Shown: positions 7,794 through 15,808 of the stretch, one piece after another
Numbering within the stretch: position 1 is the first letter of the stretch
Layout of the letters: each line of letters opens with the position of its first letter
Source: a virus
DNA: 61,896 nucleotides
Strand: one strand, 5' to 3'
Virus record (IMG/VR): IMGVR_UViG_3300030103_002748
Coordinates: 1 to 61,896 of that record
Made by a program: the position numbers and the translations under genes
Notes under the pieces: generated by a model
What the model was told of the DNA's origin: nothing
The model's database searches: none
Seen by the model: only the letters and a program-made list of their open reading frames with translations

Positions 7794-8699
7794 TTAAGCG
7801 GCTATTTCTACCCAACCTGGGGTTTGTGACGGAGTTTCCTCTGTCCAATTTGGATTTTGATCTGGACCTATTTCACCCCAAACTATGACTCTTCCAACTT
7901 GCCCAGTAGCAAACAACCCCGTAACAGGAGAGGTTGCGTCGGCTTCAATTGTAACTGCTCCTACGCTACCGGTGGCTTGAAGACCTGTTACAGGTACGTC
8001 AAGTTGTAAATCAATCGTTACCGACCCAACCGAGCCGGTTACTGTTAAGCCCGTAACAGCGGTTGACGCTCCTGCGTTAACACTAACACTGCCCACGCTG
8101 CCCGCAGCAGATATGCCCGTGACTGGCGTTAAAACACCGGCATCAACTGTTACACTACCCACAAAGCCGGTTGCGGACAACCCAAGAGAGGCTCCCCAAC
8201 CGCCTTCGCCCCAACTACCTCGGCCCCAACCGTCAAAACGAACGGTTTTATTAAATATGACCTGGGCTGTCGATCCTGTGGCACTAACACCAGTCACACT
8301 AACGTTAGATAAACCTGTGACCGTTACCGATCCAACACCACCAGTGGCACCTATACCAGTCGGGAATACGCCAGTTCCCTCTAAAGTGCCTGCACTGCCA
8401 ACGCCACCAGTAGCGGACAATCCTGTGACTGACAGATTGTTGTTGGAAACCGTTGAAAGTGTTCCAACGCCGCCCGTAGCGGCTATGCCGGTTACTGCAA
8501 CATCTCCCGCAGCTACAGCAGTTACGCTACCAACGCCACCAGTGGCCGATAAGCCGGTTTCCGGGACATTGGCCTCTGCGATAACTGTTACACTACCAAC
8601 AGCACCTGTGGCTAAGGGTAGAGTTTGAGCAGAGCCATATCCGCCTGATCCCCAAGCAACATAACCCCAACCAGCTATAGGGACGGTAACGTCGGCCAT
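7794..8699 (-). CDS. Repeat-rich structural protein (ATGxVGSVTV repeats)
   Basis: 301 residues. About eleven ~23-residue units with the core TG(L/I)xATGxVGSVTV run through the whole chain. They are interrupted near residue 165 by a Trp/Gly-rich segment (GWGRGSWGEGGWG) that echoes the N-terminal GWGYVAWGSGGYG. Such regular short beta repeats suggest a fibrous or beta-solenoid virion component. Single units of the same repeat form the C-termini of the otherwise unrelated small proteins at 10072-10377 and 53123-53425. Confidence 0.65.
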   Translation of the reverse strand: MADVTVPIAGWGYVAWGSGGYGSAQTLPLATGAVGSVTVIAEANVPETGLSATGGVGSVTAVAAGDVAVTGIAATGGVGTLSTVSNNNLSVTGLSATGGVGSAGTLEGTGVFPTGIGATGGVGSVTVTGLSNVSVTGVSATGSTAQVIFNKTVRFDGWGRGSWGEGGWGASLGLSATGFVGSVTVDAGVLTPVTGISAAGSVGSVSVNAGASTAVTGLTVTGSVGSVTIDLQLDVPVTGLQATGSVGAVTIEADATSPVTGLFATGQVGRVIVWGEIGPDQNPNWTEETPSQTPGWVEIAA

Positions 8700-8703
8700 G
8701 TCA

Positions 8704-9138
8704 CTATGCGATTCTTATAATCGCACTGCTCGCATCTGCTGTTGGAAAAACAATTGTAAAATCACCCGCCGTGGACGTTTTATCTCCACCAAAATCCAAC
8801 ACCACTACGGATGGATCACCAGATGCGCTGTCATTGTAAATAAGTGCGCCCCTGGCAGTAATCGTTGCAGAGCTAAAAGTTAAATCACTAAAATCAGTAA
8901 GTGCCGTTGTACTGCTTGTAGTGGGAGTAACGTTTGTTAAAGCTGATCCACCTGCACTGTATCCGGTCCCACTTACCTCATTACTAGTCGTATAAGCGGT
9001 GGTAGCTGCCGTAAAACTGGCACTGTTGGTATACAAAGCAAGTTTGAAAGTATTGCCCGAGCTGTTAGTAAAATTATGTGTAGCCGTCATCAATTCTTTT
9101 TTGAAGCTGGTACACATGAAGTTGCCTGAAAAAGCCAT
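8704..9138 (-). CDS. Small virion structural protein, unknown
   Basis: About 144 residues, beta-rich and Thr/Ser/Ala-rich, with NTFKLALYTNSASFTA, ATITARGALIYND and AGDFTIVFP. Proteins of this pattern are common in marine phage structural blocks, but I cannot name a family. The start is chosen at 9138 because the ribosome-binding site AGGAGG lies 5 bases before that ATG. An ATG 3 bases further upstream sits too close to it. The stop of the preceding gene overlaps this start. Confidence 0.6.
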   Translation of the reverse strand: MAFSGNFMCTSFKKELMTATHNFTNSSGNTFKLALYTNSASFTAATTAYTTSNEVSGTGYSAGGSALTNVTPTTSSTTALTDFSDLTFSSATITARGALIYNDSASGDPSVVVLDFGGDKTSTAGDFTIVFPTADASSAIIRIA

Positions 9139-9425
9139 CATAGCCTCCTTATTAGTTCTGCGAGTTTAGGCTGGCCAGCCTCCTGAATAGCATTATAAAC
9201 AGTGGTTCTATCACTCGCTGCCGCCTGTTTTAAATAATGCAAAACCGTGTGTCTAACTTGTTCTTTAAAAGCCTCTGCCTGTTGCCGAATAGTAGGATGT
9301 GCCGTTTGCGAAACAGAAACTATTTTTTCTGCACACATGTCTGCAAGCTCTTCCGGTGTGTGTCCTCTATAGGATGTGGTCTGCACTCCTACAGAAAAGT
9401 CATTGGTCACTTCTAATTTAAACAT
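9138..9425 (-). CDS. Conserved hypothetical protein, 95 residues
   Basis: Not recognised. Residues 1-25 look like beta-strands (FKLEVTNDFSVGVQTTSYRG). The rest is alpha-helical and charged (TPEELADMCAEKIVSV through AGQPKLAELIRRL). It stands between two structural genes with one-base or direct overlaps, so it is probably a small structural or assembly protein. Confidence 0.55.
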   Translation of the reverse strand: MFKLEVTNDFSVGVQTTSYRGHTPEELADMCAEKIVSVSQTAHPTIRQQAEAFKEQVRHTVLHYLKQAAASDRTTVYNAIQEAGQPKLAELIRRL

Positions 9426-10075
9426 TAAGTTTTATCTCTAATAACCAGACCTGTTCTATAAGCGTCTGTGACCTCTTTAGCCTCACCAAAATTCTTCATA
9501 GAAACCACGCCTTCTGCAAATCGTTTTTCGTACTCTTGCATAACATCCGGCTCACCTTTCATATAAGTGTAAGCCTCTATTAAACACCCATATAATAAGG
9601 TCGTTTGGGCATTTTCACTCAACCAAGTGGTGCCACTTTCTGAACCAGCGGAAAGACTATTGGGCCTGTAAAAATAGTGTAACTCCACATTATAATTGTC
9701 ATTTGGCGTAGGTCCCAAGATAAAATTACTGTCATCAAACAAAGCATAATATCTTGGGTTCCCCGTGGTAGCACTGTTTGGATTAAATTCTTGCACAAAA
9801 TTTACGTCTTTATAGTCCAAAAATACTTGGTTTGAGCTGCTATCGGTAAAGGACAAAGAAAACGGCGCTAAAAAGTCCCCAGGAGCCGCAAGGAACTTAT
9901 TGCCGCTACTGGCTGTTCCTGCTGCATTTTTCCTGAAATACGTCAATTGAACATTTTTTAAAATGCGCTCCTCTGCCTGACGAATAAACACCGGCAAGTT
10001 TGTCACAAAACTAGTTTCAGTATTCTGAGTGTAGTCCTGAATAGCGGTTTTTAATTGTGCAAAAGTGAAGCTCAT
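9425..10075 (-). CDS. Head-tail adaptor-like protein (SU10/P22 gp4-type)
   Basis: 216 residues. The pattern FIRQAEERILKNVQLTYFRK near the N-terminus, then FLAPFSLSFTDSS, a YRPNSL element and a C-terminal helical part (CLIEAYTYMKGEPDVMQEYEKRF), matches the adaptor/stopper family of short-tailed phages. Such proteins bind below the portal and connect it to the nozzle. A second adaptor-like protein follows at 10377-11045, as is usual in these phages. Assignment rests on pattern recognition. Confidence 0.65.
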   Translation of the reverse strand: MSFTFAQLKTAIQDYTQNTETSFVTNLPVFIRQAEERILKNVQLTYFRKNAAGTASSGNKFLAAPGDFLAPFSLSFTDSSSNQVFLDYKDVNFVQEFNPNSATTGNPRYYALFDDSNFILGPTPNDNYNVELHYFYRPNSLSAGSESGTTWLSENAQTTLLYGCLIEAYTYMKGEPDVMQEYEKRFAEGVVSMKNFGEAKEVTDAYRTGLVIRDKT

Positions 10076-10377
10076 GAAATTGTCACCGTGACACTACCAA
10101 CTTGCCCATTAGCTAATAAGGGTTTAAAACTAGGTCCCTCTACTTGAGGCACCCCAACGGAAATGTCTAAAGGCTCTACTCGGTCCGGCCTGGGATTACG
10201 CAAAGCCTGCGGGTCTGTAATGCTTTTTGGAGACTCTAACTGAGGCTGTTTCTCTTCCCATTCGTCTTTGCCCACCAAGAGGCCATTCCACTCTCGTTTC
10301 ATCTCGTTTAACTTGTAACGAAACCCGCTTCTGTCTGATATGCCATAGGCATGTTTACCAACAGCGAACTTACCCAT
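10072..10377 (-). CDS. Small protein ending in a VGSVTV repeat unit
   Basis: 101 residues, unknown. The first 70 residues are basic and polar (FRYKLNEMKREWNGLLVGKDEW). The last 15 residues (LLANGQVGSVTVTIS) are one copy of the repeat that builds the 301-residue protein at 7794-8699. The protein at 53123-53425 ends almost identically. It lies between the two adaptor-like genes with 1-4 base overlaps, so a role at the head-tail joint is likely. Confidence 0.55.
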   Translation of the reverse strand: MGKFAVGKHAYGISDRSGFRYKLNEMKREWNGLLVGKDEWEEKQPQLESPKSITDPQALRNPRPDRVEPLDISVGVPQVEGPSFKPLLANGQVGSVTVTIS

Positions 10378-11045
10378 TACAAATTCTGCGAATACGCCAA
10401 ACTTGGCACAATATTAAAAGAGGCTCGATCACGATCCATGCTCATAGCACGATCCATTTCCTCTTCATACACAGCTTTCAATAGTTGTACTCTATCCGGG
10501 GCTTTTTTTATGGCTATGTAATAAGCCAACCCTGCCGCCAAACAAGGATAAAATCGGAAGGGCACCTCTACTGTGTTTTGTGCGGTATCCGCGTCATCTA
10601 TTCGAACTAACCGATCAAACACAACCACGTCCGTACTGTTCTCTGGCACGGGCCAAAGCTTCAAAACCGGTGTAATTAACCTGTCAAGAAAAAATTGAGA
10701 CGGACGTCCTTGAGTCGTCTTGTTGGGGATATTCAAGTAATCATCCCGACTCAATCGCTCTATGCCATAATCAACGTCTGACCTACGCACCACCACCGAT
10801 AGAATATCTATAGTGTCGGCCCCCAAACTGTAACTAGAAGTCCCTTGGGTCAAAGCCTGCGTCGTTTGTTCTATTGTCCAGGCGTTTAAGCCTCTATTGG
10901 CCCAATCTGCAAACAGCAGGTTCATAGAGCGTTTAGCGGTCTTAATGTCGTAACCGGTACGAACCTCTCGACCACAACGCTCAAACGCCTCCTCAATGTA
11001 TTCGGTGACGTCTAACTCAAAGTTTTTAGAACCAGAAACAGCCAT
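10377..11045 (-). CDS. Head-tail adaptor-like protein, second member
   Basis: 222 residues. An N-terminal helical part (VTEYIEEAFERCGREVRTGYDIKTAKRSMN, split here as EYIEEAFERCG then AKRSMNLLFADWANRG) and LWPVPENS with FRFYPCLAAGLAYYIAIKK resemble P22 gp4-like tail accessory proteins and SU10-type adaptors. Expected to form a ring between portal and tail nozzle. The late helix AVYEEEMDRAMSMDRDRA is also typical. Supported by neighbouring structural genes; no catalytic motif is seen. Confidence 0.6.
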   Translation of the reverse strand: MAVSGSKNFELDVTEYIEEAFERCGREVRTGYDIKTAKRSMNLLFADWANRGLNAWTIEQTTQALTQGTSSYSLGADTIDILSVVVRRSDVDYGIERLSRDDYLNIPNKTTQGRPSQFFLDRLITPVLKLWPVPENSTDVVVFDRLVRIDDADTAQNTVEVPFRFYPCLAAGLAYYIAIKKAPDRVQLLKAVYEEEMDRAMSMDRDRASFNIVPSLAYSQNL

Positions 11046-11047
11046 TG

Positions 11048-11410
11048 TTATTTCTTCTTGTTAATGGGTCCACCGCGCATTCTCTTCATGACGCCCGCCT
11101 TCTTAGAGACCTTTCCGCCCATGTTTCTCTTCATAACGCCCGCCTTCTTAGAGACCTTTCCGCCCATGTTCTTTTTAACGGGTTTTTCACCTCTAGCAGC
11201 CATAATACGATCTCTTTGAGTAATTTTACCGTCACCACTCATGTCTTTCAGGCCACCGCCGTCTTTCATTTTCTTGGGTTTCATGGGACCACCTACATCT
11301 CCACCGCCCCTCATCTTTTTAGGTTTTTTGGTAGCTCCATTGCCTAAATTAACCACAGACCTTGAAGAGCCGCCCGCACCTGCTTCTTTCTTTCTAGGAC
11401 TCATTGCCAT
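11048..11410 (-). CDS. Very basic Lys/Gly-rich protein with tandem 15-residue repeat
   Basis: 120 residues, rich in Lys, Arg, Gly and Met. Short Lys-rich units (GATKKPKKMRGGG, GPMKPKKMKDGGG) are followed by SGDGKITQRDR and then two near-identical 15-residue units R-N-M-G-G-K-V-S-K-K-A-G-V-M-K. There is no known domain. It is the first of a run of four very basic genes and could be a packaged DNA- or RNA-binding protein. Start at 11410 is supported by GGAG 8 bases upstream. Confidence 0.6.
   Translation of the reverse strand: MAMSPRKKEAGAGGSSRSVVNLGNGATKKPKKMRGGGDVGGPMKPKKMKDGGGLKDMSGDGKITQRDRIMAARGEKPVKKNMGGKVSKKAGVMKRNMGGKVSKKAGVMKRMRGGPINKKK
11080..11169 (-). repeat. Two tandem 45-bp direct repeats inside the basic protein gene
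   Basis: Two adjacent units at 11080-11124 and 11125-11169 differ at a single visible position and encode the 15-residue unit R-N-M-G-G-K-V-S-K-K-A-G-V-M-K. The near identity at DNA level suggests recent duplication and possible slippage to other copy numbers. Confidence 0.9.
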
Positions 11411-11975
11411 CTTTCAGTCTCCTGTAAAATTCATGACGAATCTTATACATGTTTTCGACGTCGTATGCGTCAAAATAACGTTCATAATAACCCAACTGGC
11501 GTATCTTATCTGCCGATTCCTCTAACTTGCTAAGACGTTGGACAAATATCATCGCATATTCGTCCTCTGTTTCTGCTTCAAATGTGCCATCATCTACAAG
11601 CTCATTCACATCTTGATCGGGATGAAATCCCATGACCCAAATGTCACGGTCTATAAATATACCGTCAGATATAGCTTGATTGATGTCATCGAGGTATTCG
11701 TGGAAGGCGTCTGAGTCTTCGGTAAACGCTAAATCCACGATAATTACCAAATCCACCTTGTCGTCCCAGGTAGATATGACCGTCCACAAGTCCTGATAAT
11801 TAGCGGGATCGCGTTTAAAAATAACCGAAACCCGTTGCGCTGCCCAAGCTGCTTTAGCATAAGGGCAAGCGGGTAACCCATTAAATTCTGGGTTCTTTTT
11901 CTCTAAGAGAGTTCTGGACCACTCTCTTATTTCATTGTAAATCTTTTTTTCGTTTCCAACAAAAAATTCATGCAT
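11394..11975 (-). CDS. Conserved hypothetical protein with LPACPYA motif
   Basis: 193 residues, acidic, function unknown. It contains GLPACPYAKAAW near residue 36, an alternating beta/alpha middle (KVDLVIIVDLAFTED) and a helical, aromatic C-terminus (GYYERYFDAYDVENMYKIRH). The start is set at the ATG at 11975, which overlaps the upstream stop by 8 bases. A GTG at 12011 would add 12 unlikely residues. It interrupts the run of basic genes and is itself strongly acidic, which might allow it to pair with them. Confidence 0.55.
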   Translation of the reverse strand: MHEFFVGNEKKIYNEIREWSRTLLEKKNPEFNGLPACPYAKAAWAAQRVSVIFKRDPANYQDLWTVISTWDDKVDLVIIVDLAFTEDSDAFHEYLDDINQAISDGIFIDRDIWVMGFHPDQDVNELVDDGTFEAETEDEYAMIFVQRLSKLEESADKIRQLGYYERYFDAYDVENMYKIRHEFYRRLKDGNES

Positions 11976-12282
11976 ACCGTGTCTTTTTCTTACGATCTGG
12001 CATGATGGCACCGCATCCTCTGCTTACTAAACCGCCCTCACTCATTTTACGGACTTTCGCTTTTTCAGTGTTAGATACTACCGTTTTGCCTTTAGCCCCT
12101 TCTTTTCTTTTTTTACGAGCAGTAGTTGCGCGTTCTTTTTTAGACAAACTTTGTGCTTTAGAACGGGGCAAACACCGATCAGGGTTTTTCTTGTCCTTAG
12201 ACGTGCCGCATTTCCCCGCAATATTGCCGGAACTATCTATCCTGACCCAATCCTGCTTGAGCCATTTTTTTAGCTCACCCAT
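11968..12282 (-). CDS. Basic protein, DUF6321-like
   Basis: 104 residues, about one third Lys/Arg. WVRIDSSGNIAGKCGTS, PDRCLPRSKAQSLSKKERA and TTARKKRKEG match the pattern of short phage proteins of the DUF6321 type (Trp-Val, CG, C-P, Lys-rich). Function unknown. A nucleic-acid-binding virion protein is one possibility. Confidence 0.55.
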   Translation of the reverse strand: MGELKKWLKQDWVRIDSSGNIAGKCGTSKDKKNPDRCLPRSKAQSLSKKERATTARKKRKEGAKGKTVVSNTEKAKVRKMSEGGLVSRGCGAIMPDRKKKTRYA

Positions 12283-12521
12283 TAACGTCCTTTCCTCTTA
12301 CCGCCTTTCGATTTTTTGGCGTAATTAGGGTCTTTACAATACTTTGAAGCAGCTAAATTGGCGTATGCGCTTGGATAAGTATCAAATGTTCTTTTCGCCC
12401 AGGCTTTGCCCTCCGGGCAAATTTTGCTGCCCTTTTTCTTGGCAGCGCCACCTTTAGCCATTTTAATAACACCACACTTGGACGCAGGCACTACCGTTCC
12501 TGTTCGAACTCTACTACCCAT
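12282..12521 (-). CDS. Basic small protein, marine-phage type
   Basis: 79 residues. A Lys/Gly-rich N-terminus (KMAKGGAAKKKGSKICPEG) is followed by FDTYPSAYANLAASKYCKDP and a Lys-rich tail. The segment FDTYPSAYANLAASKYC is a pattern seen repeatedly in marine phage small proteins. Role unknown. It overlaps the next gene at its stop and lies in the four-gene basic block. Confidence 0.55.
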   Translation of the reverse strand: MGSRVRTGTVVPASKCGVIKMAKGGAAKKKGSKICPEGKAWAKRTFDTYPSAYANLAASKYCKDPNYAKKSKGGKRKGR

Positions 12522-12533
12522 GAGCAGTTCCTC

Positions 12534-12821
12534 TTAACATTTCCACCTTTTTCTAGCCTGACGTAGCCTAGAGTTAGGGTTTTTGGCAGCTTTGGGAAAT
12601 TTTTTCATCTGCCCCGCAGAACGCGCACAAAAAGATTTACGACGTTTTGCATCTTTGCTGCCCTTTTTAACTTTTCCGGTTACGGCTGTTTGCAGTTTAG
12701 AACCAGGATTTTTCTTTCGGTAAGCTTTTACTCCGGCCTTAGTCATCCCCGCTCCCTTTTTAGTGGGGCGAAAATTAGTCTTATTGCGCTTCGGCATATT
12801 GTTGCGTTTGCGCTCTGCCAT
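12534..12821 (-). CDS. Very basic protein, DUF6321-like
   Basis: 95 residues with more than 30 Lys/Arg. MTKAGVKAYRKKNPGSKLQT, then VTGKVKKGSKDAKRRKSFCA and RLRQARKRWKC make a conserved pattern of phage small basic proteins. Two cysteines are present. Likely nucleic-acid binding, perhaps packaged with the genome, but this is inferred from composition only. Confidence 0.6.
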   Translation of the reverse strand: MAERKRNNMPKRNKTNFRPTKKGAGMTKAGVKAYRKKNPGSKLQTAVTGKVKKGSKDAKRRKSFCARSAGQMKKFPKAAKNPNSRLRQARKRWKC

Positions 12822-12828
12822 AAATCAC

Positions 12829-13104
12829 CTAGCTAAAGAATATGGTTAAAGCCGTAATGTTCGTTGCTGTCCCCACATGTATATCAGAGATAAACAGTAG
12901 CCCCTCGTCCGGTATGTTTACAGAGTGCGTGGACGATTGAACAAAGTCTAGATCAACTATTGTTGCACCACCATTACCGTTGGTAAGGGTTAAACGGCCC
13001 GCTCCCGAACCAACCAGGACCTGAACTTGACGAAGCCTAGCGCGGCCAGTATTGGCCGCCCCAGTTCCCGTCAGACGTTTCGATCTTACGTCTGAATTAG
13101 CCAT
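12829..13104 (-). CDS. Small structural protein, unknown
   Basis: 91 residues. Mostly beta-strands after a basic N-terminus (SDVRSKRLTGTGAANTGRAR): LRQVQVLVGSGAGRLTLTNG, ATIVDLDFVQ, LLFISDIHVG. The size and pattern fit a small decoration or tail protein. No family recognised. It stands between the basic block and another beta-rich structural gene. Confidence 0.5.
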   Translation of the reverse strand: MANSDVRSKRLTGTGAANTGRARLRQVQVLVGSGAGRLTLTNGNGGATIVDLDFVQSSTHSVNIPDEGLLFISDIHVGTATNITALTIFFS

Positions 13105-13116
13105 ATCTATCTCCTA

Positions 13117-13599
13117 TTAGGATGCGTCAGAAGAGCTAGATATGCCAAAAAACTTCAGAACAATCACTGTGTCGCCGCCGGGATCACCCGAAACAACAAG
13201 CTCCACTTCGTCTGCCGTTTCTGTGGCCGCTGTAGTTGCGCCACCCGACATTCCAAGAACGCCGTTACACGGGAAAAAACCTTTGAATCCGACTGAATTT
13301 ACAGCGGCGGAAATGCCATCGACAAAGCCATCTGTGTTTGCATCGGTGCCTATATCATTGAGAGTTACAGCGTTTGCAGCGGCTGTGGTAACAGCGACCG
13401 TAACAGCCATAGGTATAAAGTTTGACGGAATACCAATAGCCGCCTCTTTACCAGTGGTGGCACCGTCTGCCACAGTAATGGTCGTCTCGTAAGTCTTGAG
13501 CGTCATTGTGCTAGTAACAGCACCGGTGGTGGCATTTTTGGTTATATCTTGAAAACCGTTCTCTGAACGGACGGGACCACTAAAAGTAGTATTAGCCAT
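13117..13599 (-). CDS. Structural protein next to capsid (decoration-like)
   Basis: 160 residues, starting MANTTFSGPVRSENGF, a beginning seen in many marine phage structural proteins. The rest is beta-rich with ETTITVADGATTGKEAAIG and ELVVSGDPGGDTVIVLKFFG. It is the first gene downstream of the terminator that follows the major capsid gene, so it may be expressed at a lower level than capsid. Function as a minor capsid or decoration protein is inferred. Confidence 0.6.
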   Translation of the reverse strand: MANTTFSGPVRSENGFQDITKNATTGAVTSTMTLKTYETTITVADGATTGKEAAIGIPSNFIPMAVTVAVTTAAANAVTLNDIGTDANTDGFVDGISAAVNSVGFKGFFPCNGVLGMSGGATTAATETADEVELVVSGDPGGDTVIVLKFFGISSSSDAS

Positions 13600-13666
13600 G
13601 CTGATCTCCTGTCTTGGCTAGTGTCAGTCACAGGATGCGACTGTCAGGATTTGTGTACGATACGAT

Positions 13667-13693
13667 AAAAAAAGGGGTGACACAAGCCACCCC
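13667..13693 (-). terminator. Rho-independent terminator after the capsid gene
   Basis: Read on the minus strand: GGGGTG, an 8-base loop, CACCCC, then seven T. It lies 20-50 bases beyond the capsid stop codon in the only sizeable gap of the structural block, so it probably lets capsid be made in excess over the genes beyond it. Confidence 0.85.
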
Positions 13694-13714
13694 TTCTTCC
13701 ACACCTTCCGGTGG

Positions 13715-14620
13715 TTAAGCGCCTTCAGTTCCGAAAACACATCTCCAATCAGAGACACCGAAGCTATATCGCTCCCGAGCCTTGAATCGCATGTTTCCAG
13801 TATCAAAGTCGCCTTCCATACCCGTAGTTATGGCAGTACGTTCGAACAACTTAAACCCATTAGGTGCATCTGTCTTAATGAAGAAGGCATCCGTATCGGT
13901 GAGGAAGTGATTTACCACCGCACCTTCAGGGAGCATACCCATAGATTTAAGAGCGTTTACGTCGTTATCCGCCGTAGCTGAACGTAGGTTGGAGTTCATC
14001 ACACGCTCTGCAATAAATTGCAGCTCTTTTGGAATGATTAACTTCATGCCACGTATGGCGATCTTTAGACCTCGCTCGTCAGTTAAACCAGCAATATCGA
14101 TAAGCATTTGCTCAAGCGACGTCTCATTGAGGTCCGCTGCAACAGTAAGCTTATTACGCTGGTTACCCGTCAGAGAGGGGTGCGCTGCCGAACAAAGCGC
14201 GGCACCGTCACCAACAGGTGAGCCTGTGCTAAACGCATTGTTCAATATAGAGGCCGCCTTGATTTGCTTGGTCTGAGACATAGACCGCGCTAAAGCACGG
14301 GTATATCGAGCAGCAAGCCTATCGTACAGGTTGTCCTCTACAGCTTCTTCAGTAATGCTAAAAGCCAGAGCAATGGTTTCGTGTGTATAACGAGCAGTAT
14401 AAGTCTCCTGCGCGTCATCAAATGAAATCGCTCCACCTTCTGATTTAACTGGCGCAGTGCCAAAACCAGACAGCATCACTTCTTCTTCAAAAGCACGATC
14501 TGAAGATTCTGTTTCAAAAATCTCAGTATGCTCGTTGTCGTATCGGTCGTATTCGAGCCCGAACAAGGCATTAAGGCCGGGTTCTAGCTCTTTCGCAAGT
14601 TGTGCGCGAGAAATAGCCAT
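13715..14620 (-). CDS. Major capsid protein (HK97-fold, gpT-like)
   Basis: 301 residues. Typical features are an N-terminal FGLEYDRYDNEHTEIF region and AISFDDAQETYTARYTHETI for the E-loop/N-arm area. A long spine helix follows (DNLYDRLAARYTRALARSMS, then QTKQIKAASILNNAF), then LIIPKELQFIAERVMNS and a P-domain-like C-terminus. The pattern resembles Mu gpT-like heads. It is followed by a strong terminator and lies after a scaffold gene, as expected for the abundant head subunit. Confidence 0.8.
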   Translation of the reverse strand: MAISRAQLAKELEPGLNALFGLEYDRYDNEHTEIFETESSDRAFEEEVMLSGFGTAPVKSEGGAISFDDAQETYTARYTHETIALAFSITEEAVEDNLYDRLAARYTRALARSMSQTKQIKAASILNNAFSTGSPVGDGAALCSAAHPSLTGNQRNKLTVAADLNETSLEQMLIDIAGLTDERGLKIAIRGMKLIIPKELQFIAERVMNSNLRSATADNDVNALKSMGMLPEGAVVNHFLTDTDAFFIKTDAPNGFKLFERTAITTGMEGDFDTGNMRFKARERYSFGVSDWRCVFGTEGA

Positions 14621-14634
14621 TAGTTAAACCCTCC

Positions 14635-15285
14635 TTAAATGCCGGTAGAATCCGCAGTGGTTTGAGAATCAAACCGGCGGCTTCCAGCGTTAAAATGCGC
14701 GTTCAGACGAACTAACAACGGTATGCCAGCAGCGGCAAAATCGCTATTCGCTTCATCGTCCACGATACCAACAATACGCAGCGGTAATGTCGCAGTCACT
14801 GCAACATTAGCCACACTAGCTGCCGAATTAGAGCGACCAGTGTTTGTGCTGCCTGTACGAGCTGACGTGCCCAAATCTGTGTTAGCAAATACCGTAGCCA
14901 ATGCTGTTGCTCTGTCTGTAAGAGACGCATCAGAAGCGACTTGGAAAAGCTGATTTGGGTTGTCTGCAACGAAAGCTTTTACGGGGAAATTAGTGTCCAC
15001 GCTCACGCTTCCGCTACCAGGCCAATAGTTAATAAAGACCGGCTTTTTCTGAACCGAGTCTTGGTACTCTACACCCATTAGGACGCCAAGTGCCTGCGTG
15101 GTACCACCATTGGTAGCACCTGCTTGATCAATTACGCCCGCTGCCGTAGGAACGACAATAGCGCCATTGAAAATGGCATTTGTATTGTTGCTGGCAATCT
15201 CGTACTGAGTTACCCCAGTGGAGTTAACACCTGCACCAACAAGCCCAACAGGACGTAGACCATAGGCAGTTTCTTGATTTGCCAT
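14635..15285 (-). CDS. Capsid-associated structural protein
   Basis: 216 residues, starting ANQETAYGLRPVGLVGAG, a common motif of phage head-associated proteins. Beta-rich, with GAIVVPTAAGVID, LGVLMGVEYQDS and FINYWPGSGSV, and a Ser/Thr/Asn-rich segment near 145-165. The position between scaffold-side genes and the major capsid suggests a decoration or minor capsid protein. Confidence 0.65.
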   Translation of the reverse strand: MANQETAYGLRPVGLVGAGVNSTGVTQYEIASNNTNAIFNGAIVVPTAAGVIDQAGATNGGTTQALGVLMGVEYQDSVQKKPVFINYWPGSGSVSVDTNFPVKAFVADNPNQLFQVASDASLTDRATALATVFANTDLGTSARTGSTNTGRSNSAASVANVAVTATLPLRIVGIVDDEANSDFAAAGIPLLVRLNAHFNAGSRRFDSQTTADSTGI

Positions 15286-15313
15286 TGGAACATCTCCTTA
15301 TTGGGGTGACCTA

Positions 15314-15799
15314 CTAATCTTTTCGTGGGCCACCAAAAGTTACACGAGATTGACGATCAGGTTTATTGATCGCCATGCTTTCATGAGCATTTTCTCGCAT
15401 CATATCGTGATCAACAGCGTCTAAAAGGTCTTTGCTCTTCCCTTGGAAGTATTCTGTCCTTTCTTTAACCGTTTCTATCGGTATACGTGCGAGAACCAAT
15501 CCACCAACTCCAAACACACCTTCAAATTTTCCTGATTCAACTACCGGGGCCTCAAAATCAGGGTATTCATCTGCTCTCACAAGCTCATACCCCTCTCTCA
15601 AACGAGCAGAGATGTTCTTACGGTCGTCAAAACCTCGAACCTCTGCTCTAATCCACCGGTGCTTATACCCTTCGGGTGCAGGCGGTGCTTCGAGCATGGA
15701 TGGGGGAGCCCAAGGCTTTCGCCGTTGCTCCTTCTCCCTGCTGTCTTTAGCGCGAGGAGATCGATCAATACCTTCAAAACCAACTTTCTTTGTAGCCAT
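15314..15799 (-). CDS. Conserved phage protein near scaffold
   Basis: 161 residues, unknown function. The pattern PEGYKHRWIRAEVRGFDDRKN, then GYELVRADEYPDFEAP and LVLARIPIETVKERTEYFQG, is recurrent in marine phage head operons. The start at 15799 is preferred over an ATG at 15805 because the ribosome-binding site AGGAG (15806-15810) touches 15805 but lies 6 bases before 15799. Probably a head-assembly helper. Confidence 0.6.
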   Translation of the reverse strand: MATKKVGFEGIDRSPRAKDSREKEQRRKPWAPPSMLEAPPAPEGYKHRWIRAEVRGFDDRKNISARLREGYELVRADEYPDFEAPVVESGKFEGVFGVGGLVLARIPIETVKERTEYFQGKSKDLLDAVDHDMMRENAHESMAINKPDRQSRVTFGGPRKD

Positions 15800-15808
15800 T
15801 GTCATCTC

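Noticed and set aside
8113-8628. Plus-strand open frame of 171 codons, Pro/Thr/Val-rich
   Set aside because: It is the antisense of the repeat-rich structural gene at 7794-8699; periodic codons on one strand give a periodic open frame on the other. No ribosome-binding site and no family.
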